A stretch of 64,000 nt of DNA from Cellulomonas edaphi (GCF_030362815.1 NZ_JAUCGR010000001.1:550024-614023); one strand, 5' to 3'; shown: positions 17,676-26,494, counted from the stretch's first letter. Notes: generated from the sequence alone by a model not told the origin. Made by a program: numbers and translations.

Positions 17676-20600
17676 TGCACCTGCGCACCATGACGCTGCA
17701 AGCCATCGGGCCGTTCGCGCGGCAGCACACGGTCGACTTCGAGGCGGTGGGCGCGTCCGGCCTGTTCCTGCTCGACGGCCCCACGGGCTCGGGGAAGTCG
17801 ACGCTGATCGACGCGGTCGTCTTCGCGCTGTACGGCAAGGTGGCCTCCGCCGAGGCGAGCGACGACCGGCTGCGGTCCGCCTACGCGGAGGACGACGTCG
17901 AGAGCTTCGTCGACCTCACGTTCGAGGTCGGCTCCGGGATCTACCGCGTGCGGCGCACGCCCGCCTACGACAGGGCCAAGAAGCGTGGCACCGGCACGGT
18001 GAAGCAGCAGGCGTCGGTGCGCATGTGGCGCGTGCAGCCCGACGACCCGACGGGAGACCTCCCGGGGAGCGAGCCGATCACCCGGCTCGACGAGGCGGGC
18101 CTCGAGATCGAGCGCGTGGTGGGCCTGACCCGCACCCAGTTCGTGCAGACGATCGTGCTGCCGCAGGGCGAGTTCGCGCGGTTCCTTCGCGCGAACCCCG
18201 AGGACCGGCGCGGTCTGCTCCAGAAGATCTTCGGCACCGAGGTCTACGAGCGCATGCAGCAGCGCCTCGCGGAGATGCGGGCGGAGGCCAATCGGGAGAT
18301 CGAGGCGTCACGGGTCGCGCTGACCAGCGCGACGGCGCACCTGGTGGGCGCGGCGCAGCTGGGCGAGGACGACGCGGAGGCCATGTCCGGCTTCACGGCG
18401 GCCGACGGGTCCGGCACCCACGCCCTGCTGGCGCTGGTGTCCGAGCGCATGGCGGACCTGGCCGCGGACGCCGCGAGCCTGCGCGTCGCGGCGGACGAGG
18501 CGGAGACCCTGCGCGTGACATCCGCTCGGGCGCTCGAGGAGGCGACCGCGACCCAGCGACTGATCACCCGCCGGCGGAGTCTGCTCGACGAGCAGGCCGC
18601 GCTCGACGCGGCCGGTGCGCAGCACACCGAGGCGGTGGTCCTCCTGGAGCGGGCGCGGTCGGCGGCCGCCGTCCGGCCCCTCCTGCAGGGGGTGGACAGG
18701 GCCGCGGCCGATGTGGCGACCGCACGCAAGACCGTGCGCGCCGCGCTCGACGCCGCGCCCGAGAGCCTCGCCGCCCTCGTCGCCGAAGCCACTGACGTCC
18801 CCGGTGCGACGGTGCTGGCCCGGCTGCGGACCGCGCGCGAGGACGCGGTGCGCGACGCGGCCGCGCTCGATCGCGTGGTCGGGCTCGAGGCCTCGCTGAA
18901 CGACGAACGCCGCACCCTGCGGGAGGCCCGCGACCTCGCGGACACGCTGCGCGACGAGATCTCCGCCGACGACGCGTGGCTGTCCACGCGAGCGGCACTG
19001 CGCACGGCACTCGCGGACGAGCTGGCCGCGGCGACGGCCCGCGCCGCGGTGGCGCCCGAGCACGGGCGCCGCGAGGAGGAGCTCGAGCACGCTGCGGCGG
19101 CGCACGTAAACCTGACCGCGCTGGTGTCGGACCTCGACCAGGCCGCGGCCGCGCGCGCGAGTGCGGCGAGCACCGCGGCGGAAGCCGTGGCACGCGAGGC
19201 CACGCTCCGCACCGCGCGGATCGCCGGACTCGCGGGCGAGCTCGCTGCCGACCTCGCCGACGGCGACCCGTGCCCCGTGTGCGGCGCGGCCGAGCATCCT
19301 GCCAAGGCCTCGCTCGCGGCGGGCCACGTGTCGCCGGGCGACGTCGCCGAGGCCGAGCGCGTGCGCACGGCGGCGGAGGACCGGCTCGCGCGGGCGCGCG
19401 ACCGGCACGCCCGCCTCACCGAGCGGGTCCAGGCGGCGCGCGAGGCGCTGGGCGACTCGACGCCGGACGAGGTTGCCGCGGCACTGCGGAGCACGCGCGC
19501 GCTGCTGGCCGACTGCCGCGCGGCGGCGGCCGACGTGCAGCGCCTCTCGGACGAGGTGGCGGCGCACGACGAGGCGACCGCCCGTCGGCAGGCGGCGCGC
19601 CAGGAGGCCTCGGAGCGGCTCGCGGACCAGTCCGGGCGCATCGAGGTGCTCGCGCAGGCGCTGGGCACCATCGAGGCGGAGGTGACGGTCGCGTGCGCCG
19701 GGTTCCCCACGGTCGTCGCGCGCCAGTCGGTGCTGCTGGCGCTGGTCTCCGCGGCCGGCGAGCTCCTCGCGGCGCTCACCGACCGCGACGACGCCGAGCG
19801 GCACCTCGCGGACCGCGCCGCCGAGCTCGACGCGGCCCTCGCCGAGCGGGACTTCGCCGACGCCCAGGCCGCGCGCGCCGCCCTGGTGGGCGCCGCCGAG
19901 CTGGCGGAGCTCGAGCGCACGGTGTCCGCGTACGCCGCGGCGGTCGAGCGCGTGCGGGCCGGCCTCGCGGACGACGAGATCGCGGGCCTGGCGGCCGACG
20001 CGGCGGTCGACCTCCCCGCCGTCGTCGAGGCGGAGCGCGTCGCCCGCGAGCAGGCCACGGCGGCCGAGGGGCGTGCACGCGTCGCCGACCAGCGGCGGGA
20101 CGCCGCGACCGCGGCCGCCGCGGGAGTGCACTCGGCCGCGGAGCGCCTGAGCGCGGCGTGGCGTGCGGGAGGACCCGTCACGCGGCTCGCCGGTCTCGCG
20201 TCGGGCACCGGTGGGGACAACGGCAAGGGGCTCTCCCTGGCCACCTACGTGCTGGCACGGCGGTTCGAGGACGTGGTCGCCGCCGCGAACGAGCGGTTGC
20301 TCACGATGTCCGACGGTCGGTACGAGCTGACGCGCAGCGACCAGAAGGAGGACGTGAGCTCGCGACGCACCGGCCTGTCGATGCGGGTGGTCGACCACCG
20401 CACCCAGCAGCCGCGCGACCCGCGCACGCTGTCCGGGGGCGAAAGCTTCTACGTCTCGCTCTGCCTCGCCCTGGGGATGGCCGACGTCGTCACCGCCGAG
20501 GCCGGCGGGATCGACCTGGGGACGCTGTTCGTCGACGAGGGCTTTGGCACGCTCGACCCGCACACCCTGGACCAGGTGCTCGCCGAGCTGGGCAAGCTGC

Positions 20601-20725
20601 GCGCCGGGGGTCGGGTGGTGGGCGTCGTGTCGCACGTGGACACGCTCAAGCAGACCATCGCCGACCGGATCGAGGTCCGTCCGCTGCCGGAGGGGCCGAG
20701 CACGCTCCGCGTCCTCGCGTCGTGA
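17675..20725 (+). CDS. sbcC: Exonuclease subunit SbcC (Rad50-like ATPase)
   Basis: 1016 residues, SMC/Rad50 type. The N-terminal ATPase half has Walker A GPTGSGKSTLIDAVVFALYG. Two long Ala/Glu/Arg-rich coiled-coil arms flank the zinc hook CPVC (GDPCPVCGAAEHP, about residue 532). The C-terminal half has the signature TLSGGESFYVSLCLALGMADVV and Walker B LFVDEGFGTLD. It bridges DNA ends and controls the SbcD nuclease. The ATG overlaps the sbcD stop. The message runs into a 13-bp tandem repeat array right after the stop. Confidence 0.97.
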   Translation: MHLRTMTLQAIGPFARQHTVDFEAVGASGLFLLDGPTGSGKSTLIDAVVFALYGKVASAEASDDRLRSAYAEDDVESFVDLTFEVGSGIYRVRRTPAYDRAKKRGTGTVKQQASVRMWRVQPDDPTGDLPGSEPITRLDEAGLEIERVVGLTRTQFVQTIVLPQGEFARFLRANPEDRRGLLQKIFGTEVYERMQQRLAEMRAEANREIEASRVALTSATAHLVGAAQLGEDDAEAMSGFTAADGSGTHALLALVSERMADLAADAASLRVAADEAETLRVTSARALEEATATQRLITRRRSLLDEQAALDAAGAQHTEAVVLLERARSAAAVRPLLQGVDRAAADVATARKTVRAALDAAPESLAALVAEATDVPGATVLARLRTAREDAVRDAAALDRVVGLEASLNDERRTLREARDLADTLRDEISADDAWLSTRAALRTALADELAAATARAAVAPEHGRREEELEHAAAAHVNLTALVSDLDQAAAARASAASTAAEAVAREATLRTARIAGLAGELAADLADGDPCPVCGAAEHPAKASLAAGHVSPGDVAEAERVRTAAEDRLARARDRHARLTERVQAAREALGDSTPDEVAAALRSTRALLADCRAAAADVQRLSDEVAAHDEATARRQAARQEASERLADQSGRIEVLAQALGTIEAEVTVACAGFPTVVARQSVLLALVSAAGELLAALTDRDDAERHLADRAAELDAALAERDFADAQAARAALVGAAELAELERTVSAYAAAVERVRAGLADDEIAGLAADAAVDLPAVVEAERVAREQATAAEGRARVADQRRDAATAAAAGVHSAAERLSAAWRAGGPVTRLAGLASGTGGDNGKGLSLATYVLARRFEDVVAAANERLLTMSDGRYELTRSDQKEDVSSRRTGLSMRVVDHRTQQPRDPRTLSGGESFYVSLCLALGMADVVTAEAGGIDLGTLFVDEGFGTLDPHTLDQVLAELGKLRAGGRVVGVVSHVDTLKQTIADRIEVRPLPEGPSTLRVLAS

Positions 20726-20741
20726 TGGTCGTCCCCTCACC

Positions 20742-20832
20742 GTCGACGAGGACCGCTGACCAGCATCGCCGACCAGCACCGGCTGCCAGCAGGGCCTACC
20801 CGGACCGTCTACCAGCACCGCCTACCAGGACC
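20742..20832. repeat. 13-bp tandem repeat array (seven degenerate units)
   Basis: Seven consecutive 13-base units, consensus near GCCTACCAGCACC, at 20742, 20755, 20768, 20781, 20794, 20807 and 20820. A weaker eighth unit may precede them at 20729. The array begins 17 bases after the sbcC stop and its last unit contains the stop codon of the convergent gene at 20822. There are no spacers, so it is not a CRISPR. Confidence 0.75.
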
Positions 20833-21238
20833 AGCCGCGCGCCGTGAGCTCGACCTCCTCCCGGAAGCGCTCGTACGGGTCCCCGAGGGCGCTCGGTTCG
20901 ACCTCGACGCCCGCCAGCTTGCAGGCCTCCGCCAGGAGCTGGTCGTACGCGAGCTGCGAGGCGATGATCCGTTCGGCGCGGGCGAAGCTGTGCGGGTCAC
21001 CCTCCAGCGCGAGCACGTGCTCGGCGACGGCGCCCAGCCGCTCCTGGACGCGCAGCGCCTCGAAGGGGTCGGCGGTGGCGGGCTGGCGACGCCGGAGCCG
21101 GTCGGCCGCGGCCTCCAGGCGGGAGGCGAGGGCCGTGCGCCATCGCGGCGGCTCGTCGGGCGACGGGATCCAGAGGAACGCCAGCCAGAACGCCACCGCC
21201 GGAAGGAGGAGGACGAAGATCAGCAGAACCCACGTCAT
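20822..21238 (-). CDS. Hypothetical single-pass membrane protein
   Basis: 138 residues. A hydrophobic N-terminal helix (TWVLLIFVLLLPAVAFWLAFLW, about residues 2-23) is followed by a charged, helical cytoplasmic part of about 115 residues (ALASRLEAAADRLRRR, VQERLGAVAEHVLAL) and ends GWSW. No recognised family. ATG 21238 follows GAGGGA by seven bases, and TAACCT about 30 bases upstream may be its -10. The last codons lie in the 13-bp repeat array, so the C-terminus may vary between strains. Confidence 0.75.
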   Translation of the reverse strand: MTWVLLIFVLLLPAVAFWLAFLWIPSPDEPPRWRTALASRLEAAADRLRRRQPATADPFEALRVQERLGAVAEHVLALEGDPHSFARAERIIASQLAYDQLLAEACKLAGVEVEPSALGDPYERFREEVELTARGWSW

Positions 21239-21343
21239 CGGGTGTCCCTCGTCGTGCGTGTCCCGTCAGGTTAGGTCCGCGGTGTGACACACGCCAGGCC
21301 GGCTGGGACTCAGCACCGTATCGATCGACGCCGATGGGATGAC

Positions 21344-22426
21344 GTGAGCACGGGGACGAGGTCGCGGGTCGCCGCGCTGGCGGCGGGCGCGCTGATCGTC
21401 GTCGGCGCGTTGGCCGGCTGCGGAATCTCCGCCGGCTCACCCACCGGTGCGAGCACGGCCGCGCAGGGTGCCGGGCCCGAGGTGCACGGGCGCTCCGCCA
21501 CGCCCTCGACACCGACCCACGGCGCGGGCGTGCCCACGAGGTCGACCACGCCAACCCCGACGCCCGCCCCGACGAGCGCGCGCACGGCGACCCCCGAGCC
21601 GGCATCGAAGCCCACGCCTCCCCACGGCGCCGGGTCAGCCCTGGCGGCGGCGGCCGCGTTGCCCGTCAAGGGCCGCGCGCCCCGCACGGGATACGACCGC
21701 GACGACTTCGGCCCTGCGTGGCAGGACGTGGACCGCAACGGCTGCGACACCCGCAACGACATCCTGGGTCGCGATCTCGTCGACGCGGGGTACAAGCCGC
21801 GGACACGCGAGTGCGTGCTCGCCTACGGCACGCTGCACGACCGGTACTCGGGCCATGACGTCCACTTCGTGCGCGGTCCGAACTCTGCCGACGTGCAGAT
21901 CGACCACGTCGTGGCCCTCTCCGACGCGTGGCAGAAGGGGGCGCAGCAGTGGGACGACGAGCGTCGTGCCGCCTTCGCGAACGACCCCCTGAACCTGCTC
22001 GCCGCCGACGGACCGCTCAACCAGTCGAAGGGCGACGGCGACGCCGCGACGTGGCTGCCGCCCCACAAGGCCTTCCGGTGCGAGTACGTCGCGCGGCAGG
22101 TGGCGGTCAAGACGCGCTACGGCCTGTGGGTCACCCGCGCCGAGAGCGCGGCGATGCAGCGCGTCCTGTCGACGTGCCCGACGCGGAAGCTCCCCACCGG
22201 CGACCCGGTTCCGGGCCCGGGCGGCGCGAAGCTGGGCCGCGCGCCGGCCACGCAGGCGACCCAGCCGCCGAGGGAGCCCCCGAACGAGGCCGCGAGTGAC
22301 GTGCCGTACGCCAACTGCACGGCCGCGTGGGCCGCGGGCGCCGCCCCGGTCCGCGTGGGCGACCCCGGCTACAGCCGCAGGCTGGATCGCGACGGCGACG
22401 GCGTGGGGTGCGAGTTCCGTCCCTGA
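21344..22426 (+). CDS. Secreted HNH-type nuclease lipoprotein with excalibur domain
   Basis: 360 residues. Signal peptide with lipobox LAGC (lipidated Cys near residue 27), a Thr/Pro/Ala-rich linker of about 90 residues, then a DUF1524/HNH-like core: DRNGCDTRNDIL, VQIDHVVALSDAWQKGA, NDPLNLLAADGPLNQSKGD and WLPPHKAFRCEYVARQVAVK. The C-terminus is an excalibur calcium-binding motif (DRDGDGVGCEF). GTG 21344 is chosen because the signal peptide starts there. It should act outside the membrane on DNA or RNA, for nutrient release, competition or uptake. A paralogue without the excalibur domain is encoded at 23904-24608. Confidence 0.88.
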   Translation: MSTGTRSRVAALAAGALIVVGALAGCGISAGSPTGASTAAQGAGPEVHGRSATPSTPTHGAGVPTRSTTPTPTPAPTSARTATPEPASKPTPPHGAGSALAAAAALPVKGRAPRTGYDRDDFGPAWQDVDRNGCDTRNDILGRDLVDAGYKPRTRECVLAYGTLHDRYSGHDVHFVRGPNSADVQIDHVVALSDAWQKGAQQWDDERRAAFANDPLNLLAADGPLNQSKGDGDAATWLPPHKAFRCEYVARQVAVKTRYGLWVTRAESAAMQRVLSTCPTRKLPTGDPVPGPGGAKLGRAPATQATQPPREPPNEAASDVPYANCTAAWAAGAAPVRVGDPGYSRRLDRDGDGVGCEFRP

Positions 22427-22453
22427 GCGCAGGTGGGACCGGTGCGACTCGCC

Positions 22454-22459
22454 TACGGT
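22454..22459 (+). promoter_or_regulatory. Leaderless -10 element
   Basis: TACGGT followed by six bases and GTG 22466, the start of a seven-codon ORF. Same geometry as the YbaK and sbcD genes. Confidence 0.4.
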
Positions 22460-22465
22460 GGCCCC

Positions 22466-22489
22466 GTGGGCGAACGGGACTGCGTGTGA
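22466..22489 (+). CDS. Seven-residue leader ORF before the LmeA-like gene
   Basis: Reads MGERDCV and stops at TGA 22487-22489, which overlaps the GTG start (22486) of the next gene. It could be translated from a leaderless message and hand ribosomes to the following gene. Very short, so tentative. Confidence 0.35.
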   Translation: MGERDCV

Positions 22490-23181
22490 GCGCGCGAGGC
22501 GTGGTGATCGGCCTGGTGGTGGCCGTCGCGGTGGTGGGCGGTGGCGCCGTCGTGGCGGATCGGTGGGCCGCGAACGAGACCGAGGACCGCGCGGTCGAGC
22601 GCATCGGGCAGGAGCTCGACGACGTGGTGGGCACCCCGACGGTGGACGTCGGTGACTTCCCGTTCCTCACCCAGGTGGCGCGTGGCTCTCTCGACGGCAT
22701 CACGGCCCACGTCCCGGGCGCCACGCTGAACGGCTTGGCACTGACCGACATCGACCTGGCCGCGACCGGGGTGAGCACGAGCGAGCCATACACGGCCGAG
22801 CGTGCTCGAGTCGAGGCGACGATCGCGCCGGAGCAGATCCAGAAGGCCGTGACCGAGCGCACCTCGCTGGACCTCACCGTGACCTCGCAGGGCGACACCC
22901 TGAAGGTGGCGGGCACCGTGCTGGGCGTGGCGCTGACGGCCACCGTCGAGCCGCGCGTCGAAGACGGTCGGCTGCTCGCCGACGTCACCGGCATGGCGCT
23001 CGGCGGGCTGGCCGTCGATCCGGACGACCTGCCCGGCAACCTCGGCGATCGCGTGCAGGGCATCGAGATCCCGGTGGAGGACCTGCCGGAGGGACTCGTC
23101 CTGACCGACGCGCAGGTCGGCGACGGCGGGCTGCGGATCACCGCCGCGGGCACCGACGTCACCCTGACCGCCGCGAGCTGA
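22486..23181 (+). CDS. LmeA-like (DUF2993) phospholipid-binding protein
   Basis: 231 residues. An N-terminal membrane anchor or signal (VVIGLVVAVAVVGGGAVVADRWAANETEDR) precedes the repeating beta pattern of DUF2993/LmeA proteins: DVGDFPFLTQVARGSLDGITAHVPG, then VSTSEPYTAERARVEATI and DGGLRITAAGTDVTLTA. LmeA-type proteins bind phospholipids in the actinobacterial envelope. GTG 22486 is the only plausible start in this frame. The M50-like protease gene begins four bases after its stop. Confidence 0.82.
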   Translation: MSARGVVIGLVVAVAVVGGGAVVADRWAANETEDRAVERIGQELDDVVGTPTVDVGDFPFLTQVARGSLDGITAHVPGATLNGLALTDIDLAATGVSTSEPYTAERARVEATIAPEQIQKAVTERTSLDLTVTSQGDTLKVAGTVLGVALTATVEPRVEDGRLLADVTGMALGGLAVDPDDLPGNLGDRVQGIEIPVEDLPEGLVLTDAQVGDGGLRITAAGTDVTLTAAS

Positions 23182-23184
23182 GGG

Positions 23185-23901
23185 GTGGACTGGCTACCCG
23201 ACGTCTGGCACGACGTCACCACACCCCAGCCGGTGCCCTCCGCCCTCGCGTCGCTGGTCATCGCCGCAGTGGTGCTCGCGTGCTTGCTCCCGCCGAGCCT
23301 GTGGCACGTGGCGCGGCACGCGCTGACCATCGTGCACGAGGCCGCGCACGGGTTCGTCGCGCTGCTGGTGGGCCGGCGCCTGACGGGCATCCGCGTGCAC
23401 TCGGACACCTCGGGCCTCACGGTCTCGGTCGGCAAGCCGCGCGGCCCGGGCATGGTCGCGACGACGGCCGCCGGGTACCCCGGCCCGGCGCTGGTCGGCC
23501 TCGCCGCAGCGTGGGCGTTGTCCGGGGGCTACACGCTCGGCGTGCTGTGGGGTCTGCTGCTGGTGGTGGTCCTGGTGCTGGTGCAGATCCGCAACTGGTA
23601 CGGGCTGTGGGCGGTGCTGGTCAGCGGCGCGGTGCTGGTGGCGGTGACGCTGTGGGGATCACCGCAGGTGCAGGGTGTGGCCGCGCACGCGCTGACCTGG
23701 TTCCTGCTGCTGGGCGCTCCGCGTGCGGTGCTGGAGATGCAGCGCCAGCGCCGTGCGCTGCGTCGCCGTGGGCGCCCGGACACCTCCGACGCCGGCGTGC
23801 TGGGCGGCCTCACGCATCTCCCCGGCGGCTTCTGGGTGGGCGTGCTGCTGCTCGTCTGCCTGGCGTGCCTCGTCGTGGGCGGGTACTGGCTGCTGCGCTG
23901 A
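23185..23901 (+). CDS. M50-family membrane metalloprotease-like protein
   Basis: 238 residues with five or six membrane helices. The zinc site HEAAH (HExxH) lies in TIVHEAAHGFVALLVGRRLTGIRVHSDTSG, and GYPGPALVGLAAAW matches the second helix of M50B proteins. These are intramembrane or membrane-embedded zinc proteases. GTG 23185 is the start, four bases after the LmeA-like gene, so the two are likely one operon. The gene converges on the second HNH nuclease gene with two bases between stops. Substrate unknown. Confidence 0.82.
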   Translation: MDWLPDVWHDVTTPQPVPSALASLVIAAVVLACLLPPSLWHVARHALTIVHEAAHGFVALLVGRRLTGIRVHSDTSGLTVSVGKPRGPGMVATTAAGYPGPALVGLAAAWALSGGYTLGVLWGLLLVVVLVLVQIRNWYGLWAVLVSGAVLVAVTLWGSPQVQGVAAHALTWFLLLGAPRAVLEMQRQRRALRRRGRPDTSDAGVLGGLTHLPGGFWVGVLLLVCLACLVVGGYWLLR

Positions 23902-23903
23902 GA

Positions 23904-24608
23904 TCACCGGCCGACCACGCACCGTCCCAGCTCACGGCGCATCGCCCCGCGCTCGTCGGGCGTGACCCACAGGCCGTAGGCCGCCTTCACACGGACCTGG
24001 CGCAGCACGTACACGCAGCGGTAGCCGACGAGCGGGGGCAACCACGCCGACGCATCGGACGCGCCCTTGTCCTGGTTCGCGCCACCGGCGACGGCCAGCA
24101 GGTTGGCCGGATCGTTCGCGAAAGACCGGCGTCGCGCGGCGGTCCACTGCGCGGCGCCGGTGCGCCAGGCGTCGGCGAGCGCCACGACGTGGTCGATCTG
24201 CACCTCCGCGGACCCGGGTCCGCGGGCGAAGACGATGCGCTCGCCGGTGTAGGGGTCGTCGAGCACCCCGCGCAGCACCGTGCAGGCGTCCCGCACCGCG
24301 CCCGCGAGGTCGCGGGCGAGCACGTCGTCCCGGGTGTCGCAGCCGTTGTGGTCCTCGTCGGCCCACGCCGCTCCGAAGCGCGAGCGCTCGTACCCGTCCG
24401 AGGACGCCGGGGCGCGGACGGGCAGCGCCGCGAGCGCCGCCTGCCCGGCGGACAGGTCCCCCGACGAGACGGGGAACCGCGCGAGCGAGCGCGTGCGCGC
24501 CCACCAGGGGCCGCCGAGGCCGACGACCAGGCACGCCGCCAGCAGCGCCGCCCACACCGCCCGTCCGCGCGCCTGCTCCCGCACCCGTTCCTTCACCCGT
24601 TCCCACAC
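23904..24608 (-). CDS. Membrane-anchored HNH-type nuclease
   Basis: 234 residues. A short basic N-terminus, one hydrophobic helix (AVWAALLAACLVVGLGGPWWA) and an extracytoplasmic DUF1524/HNH-like domain: DHNGCDTRDDVL, VQIDHVVALADAWRTGAAQW, NDPANLLAVAGGANQDKGAS and WLPPLVGYRCVYVLRQVRVK. It is clearly paralogous to the lipoprotein at 21344-22426, but lacks the linker and excalibur domain. GTG 24608 is preferred because AAGGT lies about eight bases upstream. The frame is open to 24752 and a longer start cannot be excluded. Confidence 0.85.
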   Translation of the reverse strand: MWERVKERVREQARGRAVWAALLAACLVVGLGGPWWARTRSLARFPVSSGDLSAGQAALAALPVRAPASSDGYERSRFGAAWADEDHNGCDTRDDVLARDLAGAVRDACTVLRGVLDDPYTGERIVFARGPGSAEVQIDHVVALADAWRTGAAQWTAARRRSFANDPANLLAVAGGANQDKGASDASAWLPPLVGYRCVYVLRQVRVKAAYGLWVTPDERGAMRRELGRCVVGR

Positions 24609-24790
24609 GCGATGACCTTGGCGCGGCGCGGGCCGCGCGGAGCGAGGCCACGCACCGGTGGTCACGTCGACGCGGACCGGGCCCGCTGACCCCGCGGACC
24701 GCGGCCCGGCGCGGCTGACCAGGACCTCCGCGCGACGACGAGCGCCGCGCATGCTGGCCCGGCCAGCCGCCGCCTGCCAGGCTGGGCCCC

Positions 24791-25528
24791 ATGGACCCCT
24801 CCTACGACCTGTGGACCCGGGCGGCGTGCGAGTTCATCGGCACGGCGATCCTCATCATCCTGGGCAACGGCACCGTCGCGAACGTCCATCTCCGGGGGTC
24901 CAAGGGGTACGGCGGCGGCTGGTCCCTCATCGCGATGGGCTACGGGTTCGGGGTGATGATCCCGGCGGTGATGTTCGGCGGGATCAGCGGCAACCACATC
25001 AACCCCGCCTTCACGCTGGGGCTGGCGTCGTGGGGGCTGTTCCCGTGGTCCGACGTGGCGCCGTACGTGGTCGCGCAGATGCTCGGCGCGATGGCCGGCC
25101 AGGTGGCGATCGTCGCGACCCACAAGCCGTACTACGACCTCACGACGAGCAGCGAGGACGTGCTCGCCACCTTCTCGACCATCAACGCCGCGAGGTCCCG
25201 CCTCAACGGCTTCGCCAACGAGCTGCTGGGATCCGTGGTGCTGTTCTCCTGCGCGCTCGCCCTGGTCCACTCGCCGCTCACCGCGAACGAGCCGGGTGTC
25301 GCGCACGTCGCGATCGGGTTCCTGGTGTGGGGCCTCGTGGCGGGCCTCGGGGGGCCCACCGGGCCGGCCCTCAACCCCGCGCGAGACCTCGGGCCGCGCA
25401 TCGTGCACGCGCTGCTCCCGCTCAAGCACAAGGGCGGGTCCGACTTCCGGTACGGCTGGGTTCCCGTCGCGGCGCCGTTGCTGGGCGGGCTGATCGGCGT
25501 CGGGGGCTGGAAGCTCCTACTCGGCTGA
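24791..25528 (+). CDS. MIP-family channel, aquaglyceroporin type
   Basis: 245 residues with six membrane helices and two half-helix NPA boxes: GNHINPAFTLG and GPALNPARDLGPRI. Asp after the second NPAR is typical of glycerol facilitators rather than strict water channels, so glycerol or another small neutral solute is the likely cargo. The start ATG begins directly with the first helix region (CEFIGTAILIILGNG). The 3' end is part of a 42-bp tandem duplication shared with the convergent gene. Confidence 0.92.
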   Translation: MDPSYDLWTRAACEFIGTAILIILGNGTVANVHLRGSKGYGGGWSLIAMGYGFGVMIPAVMFGGISGNHINPAFTLGLASWGLFPWSDVAPYVVAQMLGAMAGQVAIVATHKPYYDLTTSSEDVLATFSTINAARSRLNGFANELLGSVVLFSCALALVHSPLTANEPGVAHVAIGFLVWGLVAGLGGPTGPALNPARDLGPRIVHALLPLKHKGGSDFRYGWVPVAAPLLGGLIGVGGWKLLLG

Positions 25529-25589
25529 CTCCACCGGCACGAGCACGGCTGGAAGCTCCTACTCGGCTGACTCCACCGGCACGAGCACG
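25505..25589. repeat. 42-bp exact tandem duplication over two gene ends
   Basis: Bases 25506-25547 are repeated without a mismatch at 25548-25589. The first copy holds the last codons and stop of the channel gene. The second holds the last codons and stop of the convergent nitroreductase gene. Before the duplication the two genes would have overlapped tail to tail. Confidence 0.9.
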
Positions 25590-26005
25590 AACACGGGGAT
25601 CAGGCGATCCGTCTTGGTCTGGTAGGTGGCGTAGTCGGGCCACGCCTCGACCGACCGCGCCCACCACTCGTCGCGCTCCGCGCCGGTCGCCTCGTGCGCG
25701 AGGTAGTCCTTCTTGACGGCGCCGTCCTGCAGCTCGACCAGCGGGTTCGCCACCACGTTGTGGTACCAGGACGGGTGCTCGGGTGCGCCGCCCTTGGAGG
25801 CGACGATCGCGTAGTGGCCCTCGTGCTCGACGCGCATCAGCGCGATCTTGCGGAGCTTGCCGCTGGTGGCGCCCAGCGTGGTGAGGACGATGACCGGCTT
25901 GCCGCGCATCGTGTTGGCCTCGCGGCCGTCGGTGGCCTCGTACTGCTCGGCCTGCTTGCGGGCGTGCTCGGACGTGCTCGGCGCGTACTCACCAGTCAGG
26001 GGCAT
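25559..26005 (-). CDS. Deazaflavin (F420)-dependent nitroreductase-family protein
   Basis: 148 residues of the Ddn/DUF385 split-barrel family: [42 protein letters not shown] and the C-terminal [16 protein letters not shown]. Family members bind F420 and reduce nitro-aromatics, quinones or unsaturated lipids. ATG 26005 is used; a GTG two codons upstream (26011) is equally possible and no ribosome site is visible. A second F420-type enzyme is encoded at 48249-49232. Confidence 0.9.
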   Translation of the reverse strand: MPLTGEYAPSTSEHARKQAEQYEATDGREANTMRGKPVIVLTTLGATSGKLRKIALMRVEHEGHYAIVASKGGAPEHPSWYHNVVANPLVELQDGAVKKDYLAHEATGAERDEWWARSVEAWPDYATYQTKTDRLIPVFVLVPVESAE

Positions 26006-26057
26006 GTCCACGACAACGGACGGCCCTGGATCCGCATTCCCGGGCGCGTGGCGTCCC

Positions 26058-26480
26058 CTACTCGGACCCCGAGTGCATCCACGGCGTGAACGTCACGCCC
26101 ACCAGGAGACCCTCCGGGCTCTGGAGGCGAGCCGTCGTCTGACCCCAGGGTTCCTCGGTCACGGCCTTGAGCACCCGGTGGCCCGACGCGGTCAGCTCGG
26201 CGATCGCGTCGGACACGGCCTGCGGGCTCGCCACGTCGAGCTCGAGCCAGGCCTGCGGTACGGGCAGGTCCTCGGGCCACGTCGTCGTGCCGAAGGTCGA
26301 CTCCGCGGCCTGCGCCAGGGGCCACAGGGCGAACGCCTTCACGCCCTGGAGGCTGTCGTTCGCGAAGTACCCGGGAGCGGGCTCCTCGAGCGGGATGCCG
26401 AGCCCGCCCTCGGACCAGAACGCGCGCGCGGTGTCGTCGCGGGTGATGGGACCGAAGCCAGCCACGAAGGAGATGTCCAT
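26058..26480 (-). CDS. VOC/glyoxalase-fold protein
   Basis: 140 residues with the two beta-alpha-beta-beta-beta modules of the VOC superfamily: [22 protein letters not shown] at the start and [21 protein letters not shown] at the end. This group of actinobacterial proteins has no fixed activity; metal-ligand positions are not convincing. ATG 26480 is the natural start. It lies 14 bases after the glycosylase gene stop on the same strand. Confidence 0.8.
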   Translation of the reverse strand: MDISFVAGFGPITRDDTARAFWSEGGLGIPLEEPAPGYFANDSLQGVKAFALWPLAQAAESTFGTTTWPEDLPVPQAWLELDVASPQAVSDAIAELTASGHRVLKAVTEEPWGQTTARLQSPEGLLVGVTFTPWMHSGSE

Positions 26481-26494
26481 CTCGCCAGGATGGC

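Noticed and set aside
20742-20832. 13-bp array as a CRISPR or replication origin
   Set aside because: Units are directly adjacent without spacers, and no DnaA boxes or partition genes lie nearby.
21344-24608. Restriction-modification or toxin-immunity pair
   Set aside because: Both nucleases carry export signals or anchors, no methylase is near, and the intervening genes do not look like immunity proteins.
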